In this document: positions 50,929 to 59,288 of the stretch, piece by piece
How positions within the stretch are numbered: the first letter of the stretch is position 1
Layout of the letters: each line of letters opens with the position of its first letter
Source of the DNA: Catellatospora vulcania
Lineage (GTDB): Bacteria > Actinomycetota > Actinomycetes > Mycobacteriales > Micromonosporaceae
Length of the DNA: 64,000 nt
Direction: 5' to 3'
NCBI RefSeq assembly: GCF_009720385.1
Contig: NZ_ML769301.1
Coordinates: forward strand, 124,001 to 188,000
Notes under the pieces: generated by a model
Database searches by the model: none
What the model was told of the DNA's origin: nothing
The model's input: only the letters and a program-made list of their open reading frames with translations
Program-made: the position numbers and the translations under genes

Positions 50929-52263
50929 GTGGAGATCAGAAAGACGGCGACGGCAGGTCGTCTGGCCCTGGCGGCAGCGATCGTGGTGAGCGGGCTGTTG
51001 CTGCCCGCTGCTCCCGCGTACGCGCAGGCCGGAGCCATGACACAGCCGGTCGACGGCACGGTGACCGGCGTGCTGCCCAACAGGTGCGGCAGCACCGACA
51101 GCGACCACTACGGCGTGGACATCGCCGGCAACGGCGGCAAGGCCATCGGCGCCGCCTATCCCGGGACGGTGACCTTCGCCGGCTGGACCTCCGGTGGCGG
51201 CAACTCCGTCACCGTGTCCCACGCCGCCGGGTACGTCACCAGGTACCTGCACATGGTCCAGGCGCCCTCGGTCAGCGCCGGCCAGGCGGTGCAGCAGGGC
51301 CAGCTGCTCGGCTACGTCGGCAGCACCGGCAACTCGACCGGACCGCACCTGCACTTCGAGATCTGGCGCAACAGCGCGCTCTACGACATCAGCCCCGCCT
51401 ACGCCTGCCACGGGACGGTCACCAAGGGCGCTGCCCTCAACCTGCCGTTCGCCGACCTGCCTGCCGTCGGCGCCGCCGTCGAACGCTTCGCCTTCGTCAA
51501 CACGGCCGGCGTGCTGCACGTCAAGGACGGCCCCTACGCCGCATGGCAGGCCGTCAACGCCGGTGGGGCCACCAAGGCGGTGCTCAGCGGCAACTGGATC
51601 GGCTGGCTCCAGAACGGCACGTTCTACGCCAAGGACGGCATTCACGGTGGCGTGCTGACCATGGCGGGCGGAAGCCAGGTCCGTGACATCGCGGTCAGCG
51701 GTGACCGCTTCGCCTTCGTCAACACGGCCGGGGTCCTGTACGCCAAGGACGGCGCGTACTCGCCGTGGCGCGCGATGAACGCGGCAGGCGCCACGCGCGT
51801 CGAGCTCAGCGGCAACTGGATCACCTGGCTCCAGGACGGCACGTTCTTTGCCAAGGACGGCATCTACGGCGGCTGGCTGACCATGGCCGGCGGCAACCAG
51901 GTGCGCGACATCGCGGTCAGCGGTGACCGCTTCGCCTTCGTCAACACGGCCGGGGTTCTGTACGCCAAGGACGGCGCGTACGCGGCGTGGCAGGCCGTCA
52001 ACGCGGGCGGCGCGAGCAGGGTGGCGCTGGGCGGCAACTGGATCGGGTGGGTCCAGGGCGGCAACTTCTACGTCAAGAACGGCGTCTACGGCGAGTGGCT
52101 GACCATGGCCGGCGGCGGGCAGGTGGGCGACATCGCGGTGACCGGCCAGGACTGGTTCGCGTTCGTCGGCAGCGGCGCCTACTACGCCAAGCAGGGCACC
52201 CACACGTCCTGGCTGACCATGGCAGGCGGCAGCCAGGTCACCGACATCGCCGTCACCGGCTGA
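50929..52263 (+). CDS. Secreted M23 peptidase with C-terminal tandem beta-repeat domain
   Basis: 444 residues from a GTG. A signal peptide (RKTATAGRLALAAAIVVSG, cleavage near YAQA, about 33) leads to an LytM/M23 zinc site: His60 and Asp64 in HYGVD and His140/His142 in HLHFE. Behind a short linker, from about residue 186, three full and one partial repeats of 74 residues occur (FAFVNTAGVLYAKDGAY-, GNWI-WLQ-GTF-, LTMAGGSQVRDIAVSGD), with DNA period 222 nt. The repeat looks like a four-bladed beta-propeller. The catalytic domain should cleave peptidoglycan or small peptides; the repeats may bind the envelope. Confidence 0.9.
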   Translation: MEIRKTATAGRLALAAAIVVSGLLLPAAPAYAQAGAMTQPVDGTVTGVLPNRCGSTDSDHYGVDIAGNGGKAIGAAYPGTVTFAGWTSGGGNSVTVSHAAGYVTRYLHMVQAPSVSAGQAVQQGQLLGYVGSTGNSTGPHLHFEIWRNSALYDISPAYACHGTVTKGAALNLPFADLPAVGAAVERFAFVNTAGVLHVKDGPYAAWQAVNAGGATKAVLSGNWIGWLQNGTFYAKDGIHGGVLTMAGGSQVRDIAVSGDRFAFVNTAGVLYAKDGAYSPWRAMNAAGATRVELSGNWITWLQDGTFFAKDGIYGGWLTMAGGNQVRDIAVSGDRFAFVNTAGVLYAKDGAYAAWQAVNAGGASRVALGGNWIGWVQGGNFYVKNGVYGEWLTMAGGGQVGDIAVTGQDWFAFVGSGAYYAKQGTHTSWLTMAGGSQVTDIAVTG

Positions 52264-52279
52264 CCGCGGGCGGACCTGC

Positions 52280-52320
52280 TCGCCTGTGGACGCTGACCGG
52301 CGGTCCGCGTCCACAGGCGA
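52280..52320. terminator. Bidirectional terminator between the M23 and MMPL genes
   Basis: A perfect 14-bp stem (52280-52293 with 52307-52320) and 13-nt loop lie 16 nt after the M23 stop and directly before the MMPL stop, serving both convergent genes. Confidence 0.85.
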
Positions 52321-52321
52321 C

Positions 52322-54619
52322 TCACACGGAGACCAGTTCGCGTTCGGGCGCGCGGTCGGCGGCGGACAGGCAGTGGCAACCGCACTCGCACGTCGGCGTC
52401 GGCTCCTCGACCGGAGCGGCCGGGGCCGGCGCGGCAGGCGCCTGCTGGGAGGGGAGCTGTTCTGCGGCCAGCCGGTGGGTCAGCTGCTCGCCTTCGACGT
52501 CGACGTCGGGCAGGACCCGGTCGAGCCACCTCGGAAGCCACCAGGCGGCCTTGCCCAGCAGTGACAGGACGGCCGGGACGATGGTCATGCGGACGAGGAA
52601 CGCGTCGACGGCGACGCCGACGGCCAGCGCGAAGCCGAGCGACTTGACGATGGTGTCGTCGGTGAGGATGAATCCGGCGAACACCGAGATCATGATGAGC
52701 GCGGCGGCGGTGACCACGCGGGCGCCGTGGCGGGTGCCGGTGATGATCGCGTCATCGGGGGAAGCGCCGTGCACGTACTCCTCCCGGGTGCGGGTGACGA
52801 GGAAGACCTCGTAGTCCATGGCGAGGCCGAACAGCACGCCGATGAGGAAGATCGGCATCACGCTGACGATCGGCCCGGTGGACTGCACCCCGAACAGGTC
52901 GGCCAGCCAGCCCCACTGGAAGACCGCGACGAGCGCGCCGAACGCGGCCGCGACGCTGATCAGGAACCCGATGGTGGCCTTCAGCGGCACCAGGACGCTG
53001 CGGAACACCAGCATGAGCAGCACGAACGCCAGGCCGACGACGATCGCCAGGTAGGGGATGAGGGCGGCGGTCAGCTTGTCGGACACGTCGATGTTGACGG
53101 CGGTGGCACCGGTGACGGCCAGGTCCGCGCCGGTGGACGAGGCCAGTGCCGGGGCGTGGTCGCGGATCGCCGCGACCAGGTCCTTGGTCGCCTGGGTGCT
53201 CGGGCCGCTTGCCGGGACGACCGTCAGCAGGGCCGTGTCGCGGGCGGGGTTGATCGTCGGCGGGGTGACCACGACGACGTCGGGCAGCCGGGAGACGGTC
53301 TGCCGTGCCTGCTCGGCGGCGGTGCCGACGTCACCGAGCGAGTCCTGGACGACCAGCAGCAGCGGGCCGTTGAACCCGGCGCCGAAACCGGAACTGAGCT
53401 GGTCGTACGCCTTGCGCTGGGTGGAGTCGGCGGCGGCGGTGCTGTCGTCGGGCAGCGCGAGGCGCAGGTCGAGCGCCGGCACGGCCATGACACCGGCCAG
53501 GCCGAGTGCCACCAGCAGCGCGGGCACGCGACGGCGGAGCACGCCGCGGGCCCACCTGCCGCCCATGGGCATGGTGCCGGGGGAGCGGTGGCGGCCGATG
53601 CCCTTGCGGTTGTCCTTGGTGAGGATCCTGGTCCCGGCGAAGCCCAGCAGCGCGGGCACCAGGCTGAGCGTGATCGCGACGGCGACCGCGACCGTGCCGG
53701 CGGCGGCCACGCCCATCGCGGTGAGGAACGGGATGCCGGTCACCGACAGCGCGACCAGCGCGATGATGACCGTGAGCCCGGCGAACACGACCGCGGAACC
53801 CGCGGTGCCCACAGCACGTCCGGCGGCCTGTTCGGGATCGTGCCCGTCGGCCAGTTCGTGCCGGAACCGGGAGACGACGAACAGCGCGTAGTCGATGGCC
53901 ACGGCCAGGCCCAGCATGGTCGCCAGGGCGGAGGTGGAGGTCGACAGATCGAAGAACCCGGTGGCGATCTGGATGCCCGCCATGCCGAACCCGACACCCA
54001 GCAGCGCGGTCAGCAGCGGCAGTCCGGCCGCGACCAGCGACCCGAAGGTGATGAGCAGGATGAACGCGGCGACGGCGATGCCGATGGCCTCGGCGGCCCC
54101 GCCCGCAGACTGCTGCTGGGTGGCCGTGCCGCCGAACTCCACCCCCAGGCCGGCGTCCTCAGCCGTGCGCCCGGCGGCGTACAGGGCCTGCCGGTCGCCG
54201 TCGGTCAGGTCACCGGGCGCGACCGCGTAGGCCACCGACGCGAACGCGGTGCGCTGATCGGGGGACACGGTCTGGCTCTGGAACGGGTCGCCGACCTGCG
54301 CGACGTGTGGCGCGGCCCGCAGTGCCGAGACCGCCTCGGCGATCGCGGCCCGCTGGGCGGGATCGGTCAACCTCGCCTGGTCCCCGGCAGTGAACACCAC
54401 CTGCGCTGAGGCGTCGTCCGCGCCGACCCCCATCTTCTCCCGCAGCACCGTGATGGCCTGCGATGACTCGGTGCCGGGGATGGTGAACGCATTGCTGGTC
54501 GGCCCGGACAGCGTCGCCGCGCCGACGCCCACGGCGGCGAGCAGCACCAGCCACAGGGCGGTCACCAGGCCGCGGCGGCGGAAGGAGAACCGGCCCAGCC
54601 GGTAGAGCAGGGTTGCCAT
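52322..54619 (-). CDS. MMPL-family RND transporter
   Basis: 765 residues. Two repeats of the RND topology: a TM1, an extracytoplasmic domain of about 160-180 residues, then five membrane segments, twice. Family motifs include the first-repeat TM4 with AIDYALFVVSRFRHELADG and the matching AMDYEVFLVTRTREEYVHG in the second half, which hold the proton-relay Asp-Tyr pairs. The C-terminal soluble tail ends in a Cys-rich CECGCHC segment, which is unusual and could bind metal. MMPL proteins export lipids or drugs by proton motive force. A divergent TetR gene probably represses it. Confidence 0.93.
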   Translation of the reverse strand: MATLLYRLGRFSFRRRGLVTALWLVLLAAVGVGAATLSGPTSNAFTIPGTESSQAITVLREKMGVGADDASAQVVFTAGDQARLTDPAQRAAIAEAVSALRAAPHVAQVGDPFQSQTVSPDQRTAFASVAYAVAPGDLTDGDRQALYAAGRTAEDAGLGVEFGGTATQQQSAGGAAEAIGIAVAAFILLITFGSLVAAGLPLLTALLGVGFGMAGIQIATGFFDLSTSTSALATMLGLAVAIDYALFVVSRFRHELADGHDPEQAAGRAVGTAGSAVVFAGLTVIIALVALSVTGIPFLTAMGVAAAGTVAVAVAITLSLVPALLGFAGTRILTKDNRKGIGRHRSPGTMPMGGRWARGVLRRRVPALLVALGLAGVMAVPALDLRLALPDDSTAAADSTQRKAYDQLSSGFGAGFNGPLLLVVQDSLGDVGTAAEQARQTVSRLPDVVVVTPPTINPARDTALLTVVPASGPSTQATKDLVAAIRDHAPALASSTGADLAVTGATAVNIDVSDKLTAALIPYLAIVVGLAFVLLMLVFRSVLVPLKATIGFLISVAAAFGALVAVFQWGWLADLFGVQSTGPIVSVMPIFLIGVLFGLAMDYEVFLVTRTREEYVHGASPDDAIITGTRHGARVVTAAALIMISVFAGFILTDDTIVKSLGFALAVGVAVDAFLVRMTIVPAVLSLLGKAAWWLPRWLDRVLPDVDVEGEQLTHRLAAEQLPSQQAPAAPAPAAPVEEPTPTCECGCHCLSAADRAPERELVSV

Positions 54620-54695
54620 GATCAGTTCCTTGCCACGTTCGGGGGTGCGGACCGCGATCGGGGTGGATCGCCCGCAAGCAGGAACAGTAGGAGCT

Positions 54696-54727
54696 GACTA
54701 AGCCGCTCGGCTAAGATTTGGTTAGTC
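54696..54727. promoter_or_regulatory. Imperfect inverted repeat between the MMPL and TetR genes
   Basis: GACTAAGCC (54696-54704) and GGTTAGTC (54720-54727) are near-complements about 15 nt apart, in the 216-bp gap that holds both divergent promoters. This is the usual location of a TetR operator that represses the transporter and itself. Confidence 0.5.
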
Positions 54728-54835
54728 GAGAGGTATACCCCACATTTGGTGGTCGCTCCACCGCCCGCACCGCATAATCGCAGCTCAAGGCCCCGCACTG
54801 ACCGCCTGGCGCTGATCTGAGGAGGGCCGCCCGCG

Positions 54836-55426
54836 TTGAACACCGTGCCGCAGCGACGTCGCCGTGCCGGCCGTGAACAGCTGCTCGCCGCGGCGCTGCA
54901 CCTGTTCGCCCGCGACGGGATCCAGGCCACGTCACTGCAGGACATCGCCAACGAGGCCGGGGTCACCAAGGCGGGGCTGTACTACCACTACAAGACCAAG
55001 GACGAGATCGTCCTCGACGTCCTCAAGCCCCTGCTCGACGCGCTGCCGGCCGTCACCCGCCGCGCCGAGGCCCACCGCACCCACACCGCGCGCGTCGACG
55101 AGGTTCTCGGCGGGCTCATCGAGATCGCACTGTACGAGCTCTCCGGCTTCGCCGTGCTGATGAACGACCCCTACCTCACCCGGCTGCTCAGCCAGCAGGC
55201 CTCCATGCGCCAGTGGTGGGACGACACCAGCACCCTGATCCTCGGGCCGGACCCGGACACCCAGTCGCGCACCGGCCTGGCGATGTTCATCAACGGGCTT
55301 TCCGGCACCAGCCGCGACCCGGTGATGGCGCTGCTCGACGACCGTACCCGGCGACAGCACCTGCTCGAATGCGGGCGACGCCTGTTGCGGGCAGGCGGCG
55401 GTCCCGGCGCCAGGGCCGCCGGCTGA
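54836..55426 (+). CDS. TetR-family repressor, divergent to the MMPL gene
   Basis: 196 residues from a TTG with GGAGG 10 nt upstream. The TetR HTH is complete (about 13-58): REQLLAAALHLFARDGIQAT, LQDIANEAGVTKAGLYYHYKT. The C-terminal ligand-binding helices are typical. It most likely represses the adjoining MMPL exporter and is relieved by the exported compound. No other gene lies next to it. Confidence 0.94.
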   Translation: MNTVPQRRRRAGREQLLAAALHLFARDGIQATSLQDIANEAGVTKAGLYYHYKTKDEIVLDVLKPLLDALPAVTRRAEAHRTHTARVDEVLGGLIEIALYELSGFAVLMNDPYLTRLLSQQASMRQWWDDTSTLILGPDPDTQSRTGLAMFINGLSGTSRDPVMALLDDRTRRQHLLECGRRLLRAGGGPGARAAG

Positions 55427-55550
55427 AGCCGGGCCGCCCGAGTCACCGCACGCCGAGACCTCGATCAGACTCGAGCCAAGACCCGGGTGTGCCGCGACAC
55501 CGGCGACCCGAGCCGGTTTGCCCCGAGCGGCTTCTGGCGACTACTGCTGT

Positions 55551-56090
55551 ATGGACAGCAGCAACGTGGGCGCCGAAACCTCCGGCGAGGCGGTCGCGGC
55601 GAGCTCGCCGCCACGGCGCAGTACTCTGCGCCGACGATATCTGAGCCTGGGCATCGGCGAGCTGGCCGCCGCCACGGTCTTCGTCTTTCTGGCCGTCGCC
55701 ACGATCGGCCCGCGGCTGCGAGACACCGGAGACCGGCTGGCGCTGGGTTCGGCGTTCCTCCCGCTGATCGCCATCCTGGTTCAGGCGGGCTTCTACTGGC
55801 TGCTGGCCCGACGCTGGGTCGGCCGCGCCGACATGCCCGAACCACTGGCGGTCCTGTACCGCGCACTGCGGCCGCTGAACCTCGCGCTGCTGGCGGCCGG
55901 GCTGGCCGGCGCCGTCCACTGGCTTCCCGACGGGCCGATCGCGGTGTCGCTCGTCGCGGGCGCCTGGCTGTTCGGCGTCGTCGAATACCTGAACTACTTC
56001 GTCGTACGGCTGGCCTACCCGCCGACGCGATGGCTGGCGGAGATCGGCCGGTGGCGCACGCCCCGGCTGATGCTCGACGTAGGTCGCTGA
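55551..56090 (+). CDS. Small polytopic membrane protein
   Basis: 179 residues from the ATG at 55551; no clear RBS precedes it. Four hydrophobic segments (about 42-60, 72-90, 108-128, 130-152) are joined by short loops with Arg and Asp. Segments such as LSLGIGELAAATVFVFLAV and LAGAVHWLPDGPIAVSLVAG do not identify a family. The C-terminus is basic (WRTPRLMLDVGR). It is followed by the ZTP riboswitch of the next gene. Confidence 0.72.
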   Translation: MDSSNVGAETSGEAVAASSPPRRSTLRRRYLSLGIGELAAATVFVFLAVATIGPRLRDTGDRLALGSAFLPLIAILVQAGFYWLLARRWVGRADMPEPLAVLYRALRPLNLALLAAGLAGAVHWLPDGPIAVSLVAGAWLFGVVEYLNYFVVRLAYPPTRWLAEIGRWRTPRLMLDVGR

Positions 56091-56147
56091 CGCGGCGAGG
56101 CCGGCAGCGGCGCCGTACGCCCGGCGAGCCTCCGTTAAAGTGCACTC

Positions 56148-56232
56148 GGCTGCGACTGGCGCGGGTGGGTCACCACCGGGGAGCGGCGATCACCTCGATG
56201 ACAGCGTCGACCGCCTGGGCCTGCATCCACCC
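56148..56232 (+). promoter_or_regulatory. ZTP (pfl-type) riboswitch upstream of the AICAR transformylase-like gene
   Basis: The conserved blocks of ZTP riboswitches occur in order: CGACTGGCG (56153-56161), a GGTGG-GTCA-CCACC hairpin with CCGGGGAGCGGC, then CCGCCTGGGC (56211-56220). A TAAAGT (56136-56141) fits a -10 element with transcription starting at about 56148. The aptamer senses ZMP/ZTP, which accumulate when 10-formyl-THF is scarce. The RBS (GAGGAG, 56242-56247) lies 22 nt after the last block and no U-run terminator is visible, so control is probably translational. Confidence 0.85.
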
Positions 56233-56254
56233 GATCTGGTTGAGGAGACCACGA

Positions 56255-57409
56255 GTGGATCTGCGCTACGGCATCAATCCGCAGCAGGCCGCGGTCGCGG
56301 AGGCGGTCGCGGAGTCGTCTCCGGTCGCCGTCCTGAACGGCCGTCCCTCCTACGTCAACATGCTCGACGCGCTGAACAGCTGGCAGCTCGTCAGGGAAGC
56401 CGACCGGGCGCTCGGCCGGCCGGCCGCGGCGTCCTTCAAGCACGTGTCACCGGCCGGAGCCGCGGTCAGCGGACCCTTGGACGACTCCGTCGCCGAGCTG
56501 TACGGCCTGCGGGGATCCGCCGTCGGCGAGCTGGCCGGCGCGTACCTGCGGGCGCGCGACGCCGATCCGAAGTCCTCGTACGGCGATTTCGTCGCCGTCT
56601 CCCGGCCGGTGGACCGCGGCCTAGCGGAGCTGTTGACGGGCCTGGTCTGCGACGGGATCGTCGCCCCGGGCTACGAGGACGGCACGGTGGCGACCCTGAG
56701 CGGCAAGAAGAGGGGCAGTTTCCTGGTGCTGGAGGCCGATGCGTCCTTCGTCCCGCCCCGGTGGGAGAACCGCGAGGTCTTGGGGTGGGGGCTTCCGCTG
56801 GTGGGGGATCCGGTCGCGCTCCCCGCACAGCTGCCGCAGCGGGCCGACGGCGGCGTGCTGCCGCCGTCGGCCCGCGATGATCTGCTGCTGGGTCTGGCCG
56901 TGCTGCGCTACACCCAGTCGAACTCGGTCTGCTACGTCAAGGACGGCCAGACGCTCGGCATCGGTGCAGGCCAGCAGTCCCGGGTGGACTGCACCCGGCT
57001 CGCCGGCGCCAAGGTCGACACCTGGTGGCTGCGGCGGCATCCGGCGGTGCGATCGCTGTCGTTCACCGAGGGCACGCGCCTGCAGGACCGGATCAACTGG
57101 CAGATCCGGTTCATCGACAGTGAGCTGACCGACGACGAGCAGCGCAGGATGGGCGAGGCGCTCGCCGAGCCGCCTGGGACGGCGCTCACCGCCGAGGAAC
57201 GTCGTCACTGGCAGGACCGGCTGTCCGGGGTGTCGTTCGCCTCCGACGGCGCCCTTCCCTTCCGGGACAACGTCGACCACGCGCGCAGACACGGCGTCAG
57301 CTACCTCGTCGAACCGGGCGGGTCCATCCGTTCCGGAGAGGTCGAGCAGGCCTGCCGGGACCACGGCATCGTCCTTGCCCGCACGGGGCTCCGGCTGTTT
57401 CACCACTAG
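56255..57409 (+). CDS. Stand-alone AICAR transformylase-like protein (PurH transformylase domain)
   Basis: 384 residues from a GTG with TTGAGGAGACC upstream. It is homologous to the transformylase half of PurH, without the IMP cyclohydrolase part: DLRYGINPQQAAV at the start, the KH motif FKHVSPAGAAVSG and the SNSVCYVKDGQTLGIGAGQQ substrate/dimer segment. A Lys-His pair and an Asn for AICAR are in place. It would convert AICAR and 10-formyl-THF to FAICAR. The ZTP riboswitch upstream fits exactly: its ligand is the substrate. Whether a bifunctional PurH also exists elsewhere is not known. Confidence 0.93.
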   Translation: MDLRYGINPQQAAVAEAVAESSPVAVLNGRPSYVNMLDALNSWQLVREADRALGRPAAASFKHVSPAGAAVSGPLDDSVAELYGLRGSAVGELAGAYLRARDADPKSSYGDFVAVSRPVDRGLAELLTGLVCDGIVAPGYEDGTVATLSGKKRGSFLVLEADASFVPPRWENREVLGWGLPLVGDPVALPAQLPQRADGGVLPPSARDDLLLGLAVLRYTQSNSVCYVKDGQTLGIGAGQQSRVDCTRLAGAKVDTWWLRRHPAVRSLSFTEGTRLQDRINWQIRFIDSELTDDEQRRMGEALAEPPGTALTAEERRHWQDRLSGVSFASDGALPFRDNVDHARRHGVSYLVEPGGSIRSGEVEQACRDHGIVLARTGLRLFHH

Positions 57410-57505
57410 GCTGCTCTGGAGCTGGGGAACACCGCCGGCGGGTCGATATATCGAGGGTGGGCGATCATCGCCCGCCGGCGACGTGCGGTTCGGTACCGTG
57501 GCACC

Positions 57506-57736
57506 ATGACCACGGTGACGGCGAACGACGTGCGGGTGCTCGCGCGGTCACGGGAGGTCGATCCAGTCCTCGCCGTGGTCGACGGCGAGGTCGTGGTGAT
57601 TCCCGAGGCCCAGCTCACGGAGGCGGACGTGGCGCTCTGCAGTCAGCAGAAGCTGGTCCGCGAGCTGGGCGATGAGATCAGCGACATCGAAGCCCAGCTC
57701 TTCGCCGGGCGACTGACAAACCTGTTCACCGAGTAG
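57506..57736 (+). CDS. Small hypothetical protein, 76 aa
   Basis: 76 residues from the ATG at 57506. A TACCGT hexamer 7 nt upstream suggests a leaderless transcript. It has an Asp/Glu-rich alpha/beta sequence (REVDPVLAVVDGEVVVIPEA then DEISDIEAQLFAGRLTNLF), with no recognised family. It is convergent with the acyltransferase gene 14 nt away. Confidence 0.7.
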   Translation: MTTVTANDVRVLARSREVDPVLAVVDGEVVVIPEAQLTEADVALCSQQKLVRELGDEISDIEAQLFAGRLTNLFTE

Positions 57737-57750
57737 CACCCGGGGCGCGG

Positions 57751-58695
57751 TCAGATCGGGAAGCTGCCGCGGCGCCAGCGCCAGTGGCGGCCGGCCTTGA
57801 GGTGGTCGACGGCCGCCCGTTCGAGCACGGTACGGCGTGGCAGCTGGTCCAGCGGCGTGGTCAGGCTGCGGAACACGAACCGCAGCACCTCGACGTCGGC
57901 GTCCAGCCCTTCCGGCTCCTCGTAGGCCTCCAGCTCGAATCTGCGCTGGAACCGGGCGATGTTCGAGTCTGCGGGCAGGTACTCCAGCAGCTGCGGGTCG
58001 AGCAGCCAGGAGCCGCAGGAGAACGCCGTGTAGTGCTCGTCGGGAAAGTGGCGCGGGAAGAACGCGCGGGCCTCGTCGAGCGACGCCGTGATCGCGTCCG
58101 GGGCCAGCGGCCCTGACTCGGGGATGTGCAGGCTGATGGCGGTGTCGCCGCGGTGGTGCTGCAGCCGGCCCAGCTCGTAGAGGCCGCCGCGCGAGTGCAG
58201 CGTCAGCCAGCTCTGCATGACCGGCCAGCCCTCGCGGTCCATCCGCCGGTCGATCGCCAGGTTGCGACCAAGGTCGGCGAGGGTCGCCCAGGACACGGCA
58301 TCGGCGATGCCGTGGTCGCGGTGGTACGCCAAAACGACGTCGACCAGGGCCAGGTACGCGTACACGTAGAGGTGCCGCCAGGCGGGGCCTCGCCCGCGCG
58401 GCAGCTCCGGGCCGGGCGACAGCCAGCCGTGCCCCCCGAGATCGGCGCGGACCAGGGCGATCGAGCGGTCGAGCAGCCACCGCAGCTCGGGAGTCCACAG
58501 CGGTGAGTCGGGGTCGGGCCAGCCCGCCATGATCTCGGCGGCGTCGTCCGATCGCACGGCGAGCCGGTCGAGGATCGCGGGCGCGTCGTCCTTGGCGGGC
58601 AGCGGAGCGGACGGCAGGTCGCCGGCCAGCCGGTGCACGCGCTCGACGTCTTCGACGGATACCCCGAGCCGGGCGGCGGTGTCGTCCAGATCCAC
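57751..58695 (-). CDS. GNAT-like acyltransferase with NAT_N and GNAT_C-type domains
   Basis: 314 residues from the GTG at 58695; a TAGCAT hexamer 9 nt upstream makes a leaderless start likely. The N-terminal part (DDTAARLGVSVEDVERVHRLA) and middle (WRHLYVYAYLALVDVVLAYHR) and the C-terminal LHIPESGPLAPDAITASLDE and SCGSWLLDPQLLEYLPADSN match the two-domain acyltransferase family of actinobacteria that carries a GNAT-like C-terminal domain, as I remember it. It would transfer an acyl group from CoA to an unknown acceptor. It is monocistronic. Confidence 0.78.
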   Translation of the reverse strand: MDLDDTAARLGVSVEDVERVHRLAGDLPSAPLPAKDDAPAILDRLAVRSDDAAEIMAGWPDPDSPLWTPELRWLLDRSIALVRADLGGHGWLSPGPELPRGRGPAWRHLYVYAYLALVDVVLAYHRDHGIADAVSWATLADLGRNLAIDRRMDREGWPVMQSWLTLHSRGGLYELGRLQHHRGDTAISLHIPESGPLAPDAITASLDEARAFFPRHFPDEHYTAFSCGSWLLDPQLLEYLPADSNIARFQRRFELEAYEEPEGLDADVEVLRFVFRSLTTPLDQLPRRTVLERAAVDHLKAGRHWRWRRGSFPI

Positions 58696-58779
58696 GCCGA
58701 CGATGCTACCGGCTGGGCGGTGGGCGCACGGCGGCCATGACTGGGTGCAGCTGATCGCGGGTGCGACCAAGCTTCGCAC

Positions 58780-58905
58780 GTGAGTGCCCCCATCGGTGTT
58801 CCGGTGTTGAGGCGATTGTTGGTTGGTGAGCGTCTGCCGCGGCGGTCCGCCCGTATCACCGAGTGGGTCGTCGACGGCGGCCACTGGTTCTGCTGCGCCT
58901 TCTGA
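58780..58905 (+). CDS. Possible 41-aa ORF in the gap before the sugar importer
   Basis: A GTG-initiated ORF (tail ARITEWVVDGGHWFCCAF before the TGA) lies in the 593-bp gap between the acyltransferase and the importer. It has a Cys-Cys pair and protein-like composition but no RBS or recognised family. The remaining gap sequence (58906-59180) shows nothing else I can support. Confidence 0.25.
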   Translation: MSAPIGVPVLRRLLVGERLPRRSARITEWVVDGGHWFCCAF

Positions 58906-59184
58906 ACTGTGTGGATGCATGGCGGGTCGGTGCCGCCATCGACCTGTGGGCATGTCTCACGGCGGTACGTCAATGTTGCAGTTTCGTAAAGTCGCAGCAG
59001 CGAACTTCGTGGTCGGCGGCGATGGAGCCATCGATGGGCGTCCAACCAAGATTTGGGAAGTTGTCGGACCCTGTTGGTTGGTGCGCCAGCTCACCGCGTC
59101 GCGGTGCGCGCAGCGATCGAGGATAGTCGATCGTGCCTGCCGGTGGGGCTGAGATGCCGTGATCGTGCGGTGACCGAGTGTTGC

Positions 59185-59194
59185 TAAACGTTTA
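59185..59194. promoter_or_regulatory. TAAACGTTTA palindrome (LacI-type)
   Basis: A perfect 10-bp palindrome with a central CG, a typical LacI-family half-site arrangement, 95 nt before the importer's first gene. Confidence 0.55.
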
Positions 59195-59217
59195 CCCGCA
59201 TCGATGACCATCGTGTT

Positions 59218-59231
59218 TGACAACGTTGCCA
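59218..59231. promoter_or_regulatory. CAACGTTG operator, importer copy
   Basis: TGACAACGTTGCCA has a perfect CAACGTTG centre and lies 58 nt before the binding-protein gene. Its reverse complement, TGGCAACGTTGTCA, differs from the site before GH76 (62570-62583) only at the last base, so one repressor probably reads both. Confidence 0.7.
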
Positions 59232-59288
59232 GAACTAGCGATGGTGGGTTTCGCATTGCAGAAGTCAACCTGTGTGATCGGAGGAACC

